Assembly: GCA_947179485.1 (NCBI GenBank)
Contig: OX359246.1
Location: 40,837,632 to 40,901,631 of the forward strand
Length of the DNA: 64,000 bases
Direction of reading: 5' to 3'
Source of the DNA: Allacma fusca
Lineage: Eukaryota; Arthropoda; Collembola; Symphypleona; Sminthuridae
The notes under the pieces are model-generated. The model worked only from the letters and a program-made list of their open reading frames with translations. It searched no databases and was not told the origin of the DNA. Shown here piece by piece: positions 1-12,687 of the stretch; the first letter of the stretch is position 1; every line of letters begins with the position of its first letter. The position numbers and the translations under genes are program-made.

Positions 1-2414
1 TACTACGCCAGCACCATGGCAATGTTGTTGTTTTATTTTTTCTCTTCCTTTAAAACCAAATTACCTTGGTCAATTTGCAACCCGAAATGGGTAGGGCCGG
101 GGGACGATTGGGGAACTCTGCGCTCGGCCTCGGCATTTAATGAATCTGTCTTGGGTTGCAATGACACGGATTTAAGCGCTGCTTTTAATGTTGCAACCGG
201 GGAGAAATCTTCGGTCAGCCTTGCGCAACTTTACTTCAAGTAAGAACAATAAAGTTACAGAAAATAGATACAAACCTTTGAATAAATACCCATTGAAAAT
301 GTGATAAATGATGTAGAAATGAAGTTGTGAAATCCAAGAATGATATTGAAGATGGACTGGGGCTCCCGGATTGGAAACTAGCCTTGTGTCTTTTGATTTC
401 GTGGATTTTCGTATGGAGAGCTCTTCTCAGAGGTTTTAGGCTTGGCGGGAAAATGTCTTATATAACGGCCTTTGTATCGTATATGTTACTCACCATTTTG
501 TTTATTAGAGCCATTACGCTACCCAACGCCTGGGAGGGCATCAAGTTCTTTATTATTCCAGATTGGACAGCAATGCTGAATGCTAAGGTGTTGCGTGAAT
601 GATGTAAAATGTGATAATATGGTAAACTTGGAGATGGTTGTTTTCATTCGTTAACCATTAAAAAACTAAAATTCCAGGTGTGGTACGCTGCTGTGACTCA
701 GTGCTTGTTCTCTTTAAATACAGGCTTTGGACCTTTAACTATGTAAATTAATAATTTATTATTATTTTAGCCCATCTTTTAGCTGTATTTGAGCATTCAA
801 GTTCTTGTAAATACAACATACTGTGTATTATGTATATGCTGTAAAAAGTGTTAAATGTTTACGTACTATTCAAAAATATTGTGCGTAGGTTAGGAAGCCA
901 CAACAAGTTTGATCATAACGTGTACAGAGATGCGTGGATTGTCAGTGGAATCGACCTCTTCACTAGCATTTTTGCTGGGGTTACTGTTTTTGCTGTATTG
1001 GGAAACTTAGCGGGTACTTTGGATGTTAATATAAAAGAAGTTACATATGCTGGTAAGGGGGATCAGGGCATAATTTTGGAAAAAATGCAAGAAAATTAAT
1101 TTGTATTATTTAATATTTAAAAATATCTTTATTTTTAGAAAATGAGTTAGCTTTGATAGTTTTTGCGCAAGGTGTGAGCTCTTTTACTTGGTTGCCTCAG
1201 GTTAGAATAATTCGCTGAATTTTCCTAGATTTTGTCTGTGAAATGGTAACAAATATTTATTGTTTTCTTATTATTATATTTTTTTTCCAGCTTTTCTCGA
1301 TCATGTTTTACCTAATGCTATTCGTCCTCGGAGTAGTCACTGCGACTGCTTACGCTGGTGCAGTTGTCGCAGTAATCAGCGATCAGTTCCCCAAAATAAC
1401 AAGATTCTACGCCGCATCCTGCATTACAATGACTGGATTTGTTATCGGATTGATTTACGTAACTCCCGTACGTTGCTCATTTTACAATTTACATTCTCTG
1501 TAAAAGCTTTGCTAAAATTAGGAAAATTTAACTGTAATAATGAAATTCTCTTACAACGGGAAAAATTAACATTGAGGTAAACATTCGTGAAACTTTCGAA
1601 ATATGTCACCGATCGTGATGAAAAGCTCTTGAAAGGGAATCTTCTATAAAGGATCAAATTGTATAATTTTTACAAATATATTTTTTAAAGCTTCATGTAC
1701 CTTTTACATATTGAATGCTTGGTACAGGGTGGCTCAGTGATGGTGCGACTTGCTGATTATTATGGTGCCAGGATGGTAATTTTCTTAATGACAGCTGCTG
1801 AAGTGACTGGTGTGGCTTGGATTTATGGAGCTGATAAATTTTTAAAAGACTTGGAGTTCATGTTGGGAAAGAAGCTTGGTTGGTACTGGAAATTTTGCTG
1901 GTGTTACTTTATACCCGGAGGTTTCACGGCTATACTTTTATCATCCTTAGCACAAGGATTGTACGCGCCACTTTATAAAGGCGAACCCATTGCAGGATTT
2001 TCTATCAGTGCGTGCTTTTGGATGCTACTCTAATAATTGAAAAAATCTGGAATCATTTATTTCGTCGTATTTTAAAAAGAATTGCAGTAATGAATATTTA
2101 ACTAATCTCAACTGCTTTAAATGACTTGATACAGTTCTGGGCTGGATGTTCACTTTTGTGGCGATTTCGGCACTACCTATAGGAGCGTATCACTCGGTTT
2201 GGTCAATTCGTGCAGGTAGTTTCAAGAAGGTGAGAAATAAAAATTAAACATACGGCATCAATTATCCATCAATACGGATAGTGCATAACCATACGAAATA
2301 TGTTTTGACACACTACAGAAATTTCAAGAGGCTTTAAAGCCAAGTGATGACTGGGGTCCTCAAAGAAGTGATCTTCGCCGGGAGTGGATACAATTTAAAG
2401 AAAAAACATCGTGA
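1..2414 (+). CDS. SLC6 sodium-dependent nutrient amino acid transporter, 5'-truncated by window
   Basis: Exons: <1-239, 317-587, 678-742, 889-1052, 1139-1200, 1291-1467, 1728-2007, 2135-2229, 2319-2414. The joins stay in frame and give 482 residues from TM3 to the stop. The product should move neutral amino acids with sodium across the plasma membrane, as insect NAT/SLC6 proteins do. Seen: TM3 (YYAST...LLFYFFSSF), a large extracellular loop with N-glycosylation sites (NES, NDT), NTGFGPLTM, GVVTATAYAGAVVAVISDQF, and a TM8-9 block with GVAWIYGADKF. The C-terminal cytoplasmic tail has the KPSDDWGPQRSD pattern typical of the group. Every junction matches that of the intact paralog at 8791-12687, which supports the model. 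The missing TM1-TM2 exons lie left of the window. The donor after residue 170 (GTGTTG) is weak but sits at the same place as in the paralog. Confidence 0.9.
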
Positions 2415-2427
2415 TTTTATTTTTTTA

Positions 2428-2433
2428 AATAAA
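2428..2433 (+). terminator. Polyadenylation signal AATAAA of the first SLC6 gene
   Basis: A canonical AATAAA lies about 14 bases after the stop codon of the transporter. It would imply a very short 3' UTR. Assigned from sequence only. Confidence 0.4.
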
Positions 2434-2761
2434 GTCTTTTTAGTACTGTACTACCTAAATTATTGGAACTCAAAATCTAACCAAATAATTTCATACATAC
2501 TGTCGAGGCACGAGCAAGTCTCAGTTTGGAATTGGGGACAGGTAGATTAGGCTCCGCCTGCTGTATTAACACTGAATTAGAATTAAGTGGGTAAAAATAT
2601 CAAAAATAACCCGCGAAAACCTCGCCACATGTACCATACACGTACAAGTCTATTGCAATCAGCTGTAGTGTTATTTATGTGGAACTAGTAAAAAGTGTGC
2701 ATGTGCTCCGCAGGGGCCGTTACTTCGAAGGGAATGGGGTGTTTGAGTTTACACACATTCT

Positions 2762-4275
2762 GTATACATTTTTAAATAAGGTTCTATGTTTATGATCAAT
2801 TTCGTACAAAATTATTATGTATATTTGTACAATATATTGAATAACATGTAATCATCGCACTGATTTGATTTGAAAATGTACGCATTCAATATTATTGCAA
2901 ACTCTAAATAGACGTTTGGCGTACATTAGGCTTAGGAATTGGAAATCACTAGTGGTTGGACCAATTCAATTCAGAATTGGAAATTTTCGATTCGATTCAA
3001 TTCGATTTGCAACAAAGCCACATCGAATATTTCGATTTGTGGTATTGAACTGAACTGAATCATATCATGCGAATTGCAATTCAAACAATTCATCAAAACC
3101 GCTTCGACTGCGTACGGGTACGTTTTCTTTGCATAAGTCCAAATACTACTCAGGGGTCGGATTTTTGTGGGAAGATGGGAAGATTCTTCCCACGGAAAAA
3201 ATATTTCTCGCAGGGAAAATCTCAAAGAAAAGGGATTATTTCTTGCTACCAATGATTTTTAAATACGTTGCTATTTTTGGCAGATGTTTTCAAGTTTTTT
3301 AGCGTGCTGCAGGAAAATTTGTTATGCAAAACAGGGATATTTAGATTGGTTGAAATAATTTGGCAGGAATTTTACGTCTTAATGGGAAATAATTTTTGCC
3401 TACAGGGATTTTGAAAATCGTTGAGGACCTCCCTGCAGGGATACAACACATAAGATTCAGCAGGGAAATTTAAAAATAATATTTCAGGGAGATTTACAAA
3501 AGAAATCCACAACGTTTGTTATTTTAGAGATTGATTTGTGAGATTGATTGTTGTAAGAAGAATAAACCCAATCAGAGAAATGCTTTGGAGATAATTTATG
3601 TAAAAAGCTTGTAGTCCACTTTTCCTGTAGTGACACTGCATACCATATTATCTCTAATCAAAATTGGATCTAGTCCATTTCGACACTTCAACAGCGAAAT
3701 GCTTAACGAAAAAATCCATACTTTGCTTAGCTCATTTCACCCCAGTGGCCAAAAGGGTTGGCCTAGTTCTAGGTTTGTATTTTTGAAGTGAAAGTTTTTA
3801 ATTTTTTCCAACACAAGCTTACATAAGGTAGGACTGTAGGACAAAGGACAGATGAAAAGGATTTGTAGCACCATGTACATACATGTAAAGTTAACATTTG
3901 ACGGAATTAGGTTTATCAACGACAGGTGGAAGCTTATGCTCTCAAATAACTCTTAAACACATGGGCTTTTTACAGAAATTATCTCCAAAGCATTTCTCTG
4001 ATTGGGTTTATTCTTCTTACATCAATCAATCTCACAATTCTGGCGTGAGGATTTGCGTCATGTAATAGCGTCAATGTGATTTCCAATCCGTAAGCCCAAT
4101 ATACGCCAAACAACTATTTAGAGTTTGCAATAATATTGAATTCGTACCTACCAAATTTTCAAATCAAATCAGTACGATGATTAAATGTTATTTAATATAT
4201 TGTACACATATACATAATAATTTTATTCGAAATTGATCATAACTACAGATTCCTATTTAAAAATGTGTATAGACT
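2762..4275. repeat. Long inverted repeat (foldback element), interrupted by an insertion
   Basis: The segment 2762-2949 reappears as its reverse complement at about 4076-4275, with scattered mismatches. A further matching block, 3538-3605, pairs with about 3968-4040. The two arm blocks are contiguous on the right side apart from about 35 bases, while on the left they are split by 2950-3537. So a foldback structure of roughly 270-bp arms received a later insertion. The central loop (3606-3967) has no recognisable coding content. Probably a non-autonomous DNA element; no clear target-site duplication was found. Confidence 0.7.
2950..3537. mobile_element. Composite MITE insertion inside the left arm of the inverted repeat
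   Basis: The insert starts with TAGTGGTTGGACCAATTC, close to the terminal repeat of the hAT-like MITE at 5366-6070, followed by GATTCGATTC-type sequence. At about 3158 it changes to CAGGGGTCGGATTTTTGT. This is the end of another element family, present in three tandem copies at 25131-25690, and its body continues in reverse orientation to about 3510. At least two truncated elements therefore seem stacked here. Confidence 0.5.
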
Positions 4276-5163
4276 ATACAGTGCCTACATTTTAGTGAAT
4301 AGTTTCATTTCTGTACGTTTTGAAGTTCAGTGAATGTCTTACAGTGAAAGTAATATCAGTAGTACGACTGTGCTGGAGAAAGGTTTTGTAAAGTATTACG
4401 TTACTGCATGCTTGCAGAAACGGCATAAAACCTTCATGCAATACAACAAAACCTGTCAACCATGAAGATGACACATGTATTTATATTACTTGTAATTATA
4501 TATAGTATTGTAAGTACACTAGTACAACCTATAACATATATGATATATAGTTAATTACAAATTATTGTATCTTCAAGTGTTGATTATCGACAGTACTTTA
4601 ACTGCAAATGTAAAATGCACTTCGGCTTTATTTAATTTGCTGATATTGTATAAATGCATTTATGTAATTACAATTACATACTTAGCCGGATCTATAAAAA
4701 TAGACCATGAGAGTACCACTACATCAAGATTGGAAAACACGACCAGAAAATTTTTTTACTTCGTGTATTATTAAAACTATTGACTTGAGTGTTGAAGCAT
4801 CACATATAATTATACCTTGTGCATATCTACCATTTTGCACTATATATGAAGTGGTTTGATGTCGCGTGCTGTGCTAAAGTAAATACATGTAAAACCTGAC
4901 TGCTTCCAAATGTTAACTACTGATATGAATAATTATTATTCAAGTCCTGAAGAGAACTCCCTTCGACCGTGATTTGCAGCAATATGAATTTCGACTCGAT
5001 TGCATTTAAAACTATCTTATTATTTTATTTGTGTCCTTTTAATTTTTTCAACAAAATAAATGATTTACGCTGTAGACATTACTGTGACTTTTCTGATGCA
5101 AATTTTTATGCCTCCCAAAGCGGCACACACATGGCGCTGTACTTTGAAAAACAATAACTGTAA
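4276..5163. other. Intergenic, no gene recognised
   Basis: AT-rich sequence with only short unsupported open frames. No splice-consistent exon, RNA gene or known motif was seen. Confidence 0.5.
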
Positions 5164-5284
5164 TTGTTACGTACGGAAACGGATACTGAATCTGATATGG
5201 TTAAGGCACACATGAAATCTCTGAGCATGAAAACTTCATTCCGTCATACCGGTCTCAGACATGTTCATTCAAAAAAAAAGATAA

Positions 5285-7110
5285 TACGTACTACTACTAG
5301 TACTAAAGCTGGGGGAACTTCGAAATTTCAATCGTTTTCCAAAAACCTTATTGGGTGATACCAACTAGTGGTCGGGACGATTCAGTTCGGTCCAGGATTT
5401 TCCGATTCGATTCGGTTAGGGCAGTGGACTGAACCGAAAATTGTTGTTCGGTTCGGTCCAGTGAAAAACGGTTCAGTTCGATTCGTTTACACCGAATGAA
5501 CTGAATCGAATCGAAAACCGTTTGCTTTTGCGGTTATATAAAATTTAGAACGTCCGACAAACCTTATGTCTTCCTAATTTTCAGTTCAAGTTGTGTCTGA
5601 ACCGATTTCCCCCGAAGTCGGTGAATAGCAGGTAAAATCTATTTAAGCCAAATTTAAAGTATGCAAGCGATGGCTTATACAAATTCCGAATGTTTTATTA
5701 AACATAAATAATAAATTTTGAGTAATGGTCTCCCTTTAATTAGTGTGACAGCAATCCCAAACTTATACAAATTGGACAATAACCTTTCAAATTAATTAAG
5801 ACAGACGGATGTGGTATTAATAAATGGTTGTAGTAAACTCACATCCTATTTAAGTGTTCTAAATTGAGTGGACGGACTTACAAATATTTGCTCGCACAAA
5901 CCGTTTGGACTGCAGTCCAAGAAAAACTATTCAATTCGGTTCAACATAGTGGACTGAATCGTTCGGTTCAGTCCAATTGAGGATTGAATCGAAAAAATCG
6001 TGAATTGAACTGAATCGGACTGAATCGAATCGAAAATTTTCGGTCCCGGACTGAATCGGTCCGACCACTAATACCAACCGTCGGCACCCATTCTTCAATC
6101 CAAAAGAGCAATGTTATTTCTGCGACAGAAATCGAAAGCTTTCGAAATGATACTTTACTTTTAACAAAGGGGTGGACGAGTCCGCCGACTTTACACTTTC
6201 GATACTGCAGTAGTTTATGCAGAGTATTCTTCGATCTTGGGGAAACTGTTCTAAATTCTTAGAATCCGAAGGTTGTTATGCTAAAGAGGACAGAACGAAA
6301 CTCCAACCGAAAAATATGTTCCAAAGAAAGATATGACTACTGTTGGAATGAATGTTAGAATGATAAAATAAAAGCTACAGCAGTTGCCTTTATTTTTATA
6401 ATGTAATCGTCCTCTCGATTGCTGCTTTTTGCACCGGAACCTTCCCTGGATTTGTACTGAAAAAGTCCCTGCCTGATAAAATACATGAATTTGTTAATGT
6501 GGATCCAAATGAGGAAAACTGCAACTGGTTTACAGGATGTTTTGAAAGTGATTGAAACTGTATTTTGTTCTGTCTGGAGTTTTTCACAAGACTTATCTCG
6601 TCCCCGAAAAAATTTCGTTTCTGCGCCGGAATGATGAACATCATTGATTTTGTAGCTATTGTTCCATACTTCAAACAATTTCTCACCGCACTTTTGCCAT
6701 CTAACATGTCTTCTCAAATGCAATATACTTTGCGGAGCAAGAAGCTAACAAAGACTCCCTATTCGCATCCATCCCAAATGAATTTTATTAGGGGTGGGGG
6801 TGGGGGTGGTCACAATGATCATAAGTGGCTATGGTACCCAGAACCGCTCTGGGCAAACTCATTGGGACTGTCACCTTGTGTTTGGGAAGTATTGACTATT
6901 GCTCTGTCCGTGCCTGTCATTGTATCCAATTTCAATTTCCTTTTCGCTCAGGCTACAGAGACGGGATGGATGGTTACTAAATGTTTACAATCCGGAGCAC
7001 GTTAAAATGTGCCCCTTTTTGCCGGGCAATGGGATCCACCCTGATGCTCCTGAGGTCTATTATGGAACATTGCGGGAAGGGAGTGTTTACGATATTCTTA
7101 TTCCTGGTAG
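5285..7110 (+). pseudogene. Decayed Shaker-type (Kv) potassium channel copy lacking S4-S5
   Basis: In changing frames the + strand spells an intronless Kv channel. The T1 domain (FPKTLLGDTNRR up to 5365, resuming at 6079 with FFNP...CDRNR) runs on to about 6340. S1 (VLSIAAFCTGTFPGF) is near 6385-6450. S2-S3 (FTRLISSPKKF...IIDFVAIVPYF) lies at 6556-6690. The pore is at 6735-6870, with a GYG filter remnant at 6821-6835. S6 is VLTIALSVPVIVSNFNF at 6889-6940. A C-terminal CPFLPG block (about 7010) resembles Shaker's CPYLPG. In-frame stops (for example TGA at 6553-6555) and frameshifts are present. S3 runs directly into the S5-pore linker (FAEQEANKDSLFASIPNEF), so the voltage-sensor S4 and S5 are missing. 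The lack of introns suggests a retrocopy, which is inference. Confidence 0.8.
5366..6070. mobile_element. hAT-like MITE (705 bp) with 8-bp target duplication, inside the Kv pseudogene
   Basis: Terminal inverted repeats TAGTGGTCGG / CCGACCACTA are perfect over 10 bp. They extend imperfectly much further, built from GATTCGATTCGG and TTCAGTCC motifs. The 8-bp direct repeat ATACCAAC flanks the element at 5358-5365 and 6071-6078. Removing the element and one repeat restores the T1 reading TLLGDTNRR of the channel copy, which fixes both boundaries. An 8-bp duplication and this terminus are typical of the hAT superfamily. There is no transposase inside. Confidence 0.88.
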
Positions 7111-7159
7111 TTCGCTATCCTTCTTCAAGAGTAGCCAGAAATCCAGGTCTACAAAATAA

Positions 7160-8790
7160 AACATGACTGCCTTCAATTCCTCAAGTATTCACTAGAATGA
7201 AATTTGTATAGTCTACAACAGTTACATTCATTTAGCATTACCATTTAGAATGCACACAGGGATACAAAGTACAGAAATAAATATTCCGCCTGTTACAGAA
7301 ACAGTTGTTGTTATATGTTTTGGTATGAGCCAATAATTATCATTAATTTCCTCTTTAGAATTATTGTCTACAATTATAATTGCTTCATAGCTTCCCACAA
7401 AATAGCCTATTGGAGTAATTCTGTACATAAAGTATCATCACTCACAATCATTGCAATATGAGCGAGAGGTTTTAAATTGAATTCTTAATTTTAATGCATT
7501 CTTTTAGTTAATAGAAGTAAATTTTATTTTATTATGGAAATTTTTGCTCTTATGCTCAGCATAAATAATTCCCCCGTTTGCTTATACTTACAATTATGTA
7601 GACTCATACGTAATTATGTATAAGTACAGCTACATAATTTCACATTGGATCTAGCAGGATGGTCCTATACGTAGTTGCGTAACGTCGGGGATGGTAGGGC
7701 ATGGATTTGCGTGTCCTTCTGTTGTAAACCATGTGATGGCAGTGACATTAATTGTAAATTATCACAGAGGCGTCGGAAAAAATAGCAAAAGCCTGAGTAA
7801 AGTCTAGTATCATTGCAATACAATTTATAGGATTAAGATATTTTCATACAATGGGATAAAAATAGAACGGATTAAATCCCATGGAATCAGGCCTCCTATT
7901 CTGAGCTACTATAACCAAAACTTTCGTAAACACATGGTCACCTCTTGATTTTGCAAATAGCCACAAACAAGTGGGTAATAATAATTCTAACTGCCTCAGG
8001 AAATATGTACCAATAAATATGTCTACGGCACTCGTTGAGCATTACTTGATCATGAAGGTTTCACCTCTACCGTTATCGACCAACGCTCAATCTTTTCTAG
8101 TTTTTATGTAATAAAATGATATGCTCCTGTTAATTGTACACATGGTCCATTGAAGTTTGAACATACGTAATTATGAAGAGAGAACACACTTTTTGTTATA
8201 CAGATACAGTATTATGGCAATTCGTCTAATTAGAGATTACAGCTATCTTTATTTTTACGCTTCCATTGAACTGCCATTTGCGAATACACTGTCAAGTTCA
8301 ACGAAATAACTATGAAATAATTGACACCTCCATCATGGTTATCTCTTATGAGTGACATTATTTACCTATCACTAGGTATGTACTATGACCTATGGTCAAG
8401 GCACCGTGCAGGATAGTTACTTGACGATATTATCACCATAGCTCTATTAAAATCACACCAATGCGTCATTGAGTAATATTAACCCTTTTGTGTAAGGAAA
8501 GGGAAACATTTTTTATCGGAGGAACAACACTTGACTGGAGATTCTCATTGCAGACGGTACTGCAGATTTTTAAGTGCTGCTATTAATTACATATTGTAAC
8601 GCCTGTCGTCAACTACTATGTACTCACTACTGTCCATTGACTGCACATATATACACTTCAGTTACTTGAAAAACAATTACTGGGAAACGTGACGGATATA
8701 ATTTGACACACGATTTGAAAGATCTTCATTCATTGTGGATTACAAGAGCATTAAAGACACTAGATTAAAACGTTCGTGTGACATGAGAAG
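7160..8790. other. Intergenic, upstream of second SLC6 gene
   Basis: No open frame with family support, RNA gene or clear repeat was seen. The region directly before 8791 should hold the promoter and 5' UTR of the transporter, but no convincing TATA/initiator pair at normal spacing was found. Confidence 0.45.
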
Positions 8791-11700
8791 ATGATTGAAA
8801 CTGGAAAGCCGGATAATTTGGTAAGAATTTTTATTTTTAATCTTATAATAAATTGGGTTTTTTTTTCACACATTTAACTGTACTTTTTAAGGAAAAATGC
8901 TGCAAGCCTGGAAGAAAAAGCGTAGGATTCAGACCTGATATCAGTATAATCTATACGTACGAGTCATATGGAGATGACTGCTCACTCAAGGTACGAGAGA
9001 CATTCAGAATTAAGTCTAATAAAATTTAGCGGAAAAGGTGGGAACCTGTAAAAATTTTAGGATTCTGATGGAAACTCAGAATATCAACAATGGACGAAGC
9101 CTCGGGACTTTTTCGTCTCTTTGATTTCCCTGACCGTTGGTTTGGGCAATATTTACCGCTTCCCATTTGCCTTGTACCGCAATGGCGGAGGTTAGCCCTG
9201 TTTTTTGTATCCTATTTTGTAATTTTTAAGCAGGCAGCGTCGCAACTATTGCAGTCTTTTAGTTCGCAAAGCAGTGGCAATTATTAATTTGACAATATAG
9301 CATTTTTCAAAAGCAGAGTAAATGTATTTTTATGAAATTTTGACTCAATGCGTATTGTACAGTTGCGGATTGTGAGGGGAACATTAGAACTACGCATGTG
9401 TGAATTTCTTATTTTTTTAAGTTAATTATTCCGACTTCAAAAGGTATATTTGCTCAAAATGTTGTATTGATGGAAATTATAGGAGCATTCCTCATACCGT
9501 ACTTTATAATGCTAACATTTGTGGGCCGACCGATTTACTTCCTGGAGCTGGCTTTGGGCCAATTCACGTCTTCTGGACAGGTGGAAGTCTGGTCATTGGC
9601 TCCGATTCTAAAAGGTAGGAGGAAATTATACACGCGAAGGTTATATCAGTAGTCTTGAGTTCAAAATCCTAAGATATCAGGGATCTATAATTTTTTAATC
9701 TTATGTCATTGAATTGTTCCAGGGGTGGGCTACGGGTCTGCAATTGGCTCCATCACCGTAGTCACATATTATGCCAGTACCATAGCCGTGCTGCTCTTCT
9801 ATTTTTTCAGCTCCTTCCAAACAACATTACCTTGGTCTGTCTGCACAGATGAGTGGGTCAAGCCAGGGGACTCCTGGGGATTGTACACCTCCAACAACAC
9901 TGGCGGCATTGAATTACAATGCAATGCGACGGATTTGAGCAACGCTTTTGAAGTTGGAACTGGGGATATGTCAGAAATAACGCTGGCCCAGCTTTACTTC
10001 CAGTAAGCGATTTTTTATCTTTACTATACTATAATCATAAAACAGGAGCTGTAATTAAACCCGTACTATCATGTTTTGTTTATTTACTGATTAAGTCAAC
10101 TTTTGTTGCTAGAAATATTGATTGATTGGTTATTGCAAACTACGCTTTAATTTCTTTTGGTTTAATCTTGAACGGACTTAGATGGATGCTTTGCAAGAGT
10201 AACCCATTGTTTTTTTTGCCATTAAGACCAAACTTTGCTCCCGCTTGTATTTTTATGCTTATCAGAACAGCTGCGCCTCGTGAAGGAGAAAAATATTCTT
10301 TTTAAACAACAAACCTTGTTCTTTAAATAAAAGAATTCATAACAGGCTAAAAGTATACAGTTGAAATATAATCATTATTATTATTTGTTTTATTACAGAA
10401 ATGAAGTTATGAAACAAAAGGGTCATATGAGGGGTTGGATCGGATACCCGGATTGGAAGCTGTGCTTATGCTTACTCCTGGCTTGGTTTTTGATCTGGAG
10501 AAGTTTGAAAGGGGGTGTGAAAACTATTGGGAAAGTTGCTTATTTAACTGCAATATTTCCGTACACATTGCTAGCAATTTTATTCATCCGAGCTGTGACG
10601 CTTCCTAATGCTCTGGAAGGAATTAAATTTCTTCTTACACCAGACTGGGGGAAAATGCTCGAAGCGAAGGTACTTGTAATAATTATAACACTTGTAATCA
10701 TAATAATAATTTATTGCATATGAAAGCAGCAGCTCATCAGATTATAGCAAACTGCACCCGAACTAAATTGTCTCGTATTGCCTGTTGTAACTTAAAATGA
10801 CTTATTTGCAGCAAGTTGCACAAATGTTCATTGCAATACTATATTTAATCCTCGTATTTTTTTTTCCTGCAGGTTTGGTTCGCAGCTCTGAGTCAATGCT
10901 TATTTTCTCTTAATACCGGATTTGGTCCTTTGATTATGTAAGCTCAATTTTTAGCATGTAAATTTATGAACAGTATTTATGTAAGCTGGGAGCAGGAAGC
11001 TATTTGGGATTAGAAGATACAGTAAAGCCTTATTAAGCCTAAATCTGCAATTTTTGTATGCGCACAATACAGGTTGGGCAGCTACAACAGATTTGACAGA
11101 AATATCTACCGTGATACTTGGATTGCCAGTGGTATTGACACCCTCACAAGTTTACTTGCCGGGCTGACCATATTTGCCTTTTTGGGCAATCTCGCCTGGA
11201 CAATGGATGTGGACATTCTAAAAGTGGCGCTGACAGGTAATCCTATATTGAGTGAGGGTTTCAGATAAATTGAACCTGTCGTGTACAGCGTGAAGTATCA
11301 TTGACTATGTAAAATATATGCAAATTGTCATTAATTGACAAAAATAATTCTTCTTTTTTTATCTTTAATTTAATACGAATTACTTTTCCACAGAAAACCA
11401 TTTCGCAATAATTATTTTTGCACAAGCTGTCAGCATGTTTGAAGTGGTTCCACAGGTGGGTAATTATTTAAATACATAATTATGTATAATAAGTTGTGTT
11501 TGCTGTCAAATGTACCAAATAAATCCATTAGATTTACATCTTGTCTCATTGTCAGTTCTAAGTAAATCTGGGATTTTTACTAGACGTTAAAATGTATTGT
11601 TATTTATATTATTATTAAAATTATTGTTTTATAATTTTTGAAGTTATCTTATCGCGTTTGAATTTTTGTTACCTTACAGCTCTTCTCTATCATTTTCTTC

Positions 11701-12687
11701 CTCATGATGGCTATCATTGGGGTGGGGACGGCTACTGCCTATGTTGGAGCAGTTATTACTGTGATTGCGTCTCTTTTCCCCAAATCTTCCCGATACCGAG
11801 TGCCATTAATTGTTTGTTTTATTGGACTGATAATCGGGTTAATGTACCTGACCCCGGTAAGTTGATGGGAACATGAGCGAAGTACTTAAAAATTATGGCT
11901 AATTTCAACGAAAGCATAATTAAACGGTTTTGTTTCTACAATAATGAATTTCAGGGAGGCTCCATGATGACAAGATTAGCGGATTATTTTGGGGCAAAAG
12001 TTGTGATATGTATTATGGCATTGGTTGAGGTAGTGGGCGTAGCTTGGATCTACGGGATTGACAATTTTCTCGTGGACATTGAATTCATGCTGAAATTAAA
12101 ACTAGGATTGTACTGGAAGCTAAGCTGGTGCTACTTCATTCCTACCTTTTTAAGTGGGATATTGGTGTATGCTTTCCTAGATGGACAACACTCGCCCGGA
12201 TATAAAGGACACAGCTTTTCAAACATAACTTTGTGTAATAATAAAAAACTGATTTTTTTTAATTCTTTGATATAACGTATGTACTTATATCTACTTATAT
12301 GATAATTGAATTTAATATTAAATATATGTATCTATTGTAGCTGCGGGTTGGTTATACTCCTTGCTGGCTATCTCTGCAATTCCAATATTCGCCTTTTACG
12401 TTGTCAAGACCTCGAAAGGTACTGGGTGGCAAGAGGTGAGACTGATACTGTAAAATTATACGGGGCTAATGTATTTTTAAATAAGTGTAATTACTTTAAC
12501 TTCTCGGGATTCGTTTCATCAACATACTAAGATTCCAAATTCAATAATTGAAATTTAATATAAATTTTTGGACTTACAGAAATTTAAGGAAGCGATGAAA
12601 CCAAGTGAGGAATGGGGACCGAAAAGGTGTGATCTGAGACAAGATTGGCTTGAATATAAGAAGCATCGACTTGACAATGAGTGCTAA
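8791..12687 (+). CDS. SLC6 sodium-dependent nutrient amino acid transporter, complete
   Basis: Exons: 8791-8820, 8892-8990, 9061-9190, 9483-9614, 9723-10002, 10399-10669, 10873-10937, 11073-11236, 11394-11455, 11680-11856, 11955-12234, 12341-12435, 12580-12687. This gives 630 residues, normal for SLC6. The cytoplasmic N-terminus (1-58) leads into TM1 with [10 protein letters not shown] (about 70-79) and NGGGAFLIPY, then TM2 [14 protein letters not shown]3 is VGYGSAIGS...LLFYFFSSF. The extracellular loop has NNT and NAT glycosylation sites. Later come [25 protein letters not shown] and [11 protein letters not shown], and a tail with [12 protein letters not shown]. It should be a plasma-membrane Na+-coupled amino acid importer of the insect NAT group; the substrate cannot be read. 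The usual Trp of GN(V/I)WRFP is Tyr here. The start is the first in-frame ATG of a short first exon; an extra upstream exon cannot be excluded. The last nine exons match the upstream paralog in length and phase except the final one. Confidence 0.93.

Noticed and set aside
6355..6723. Two minus-strand open frames of 122 and 103 codons
   Set aside because: They are shadows of the + strand potassium channel relic, which explains the sequence better.
8641..8670. CATATATACACTTCAGTTA as TATA plus initiator for the second SLC6 gene
   Set aside because: The TATA-like and initiator-like words are only about ten bases apart, not about thirty.
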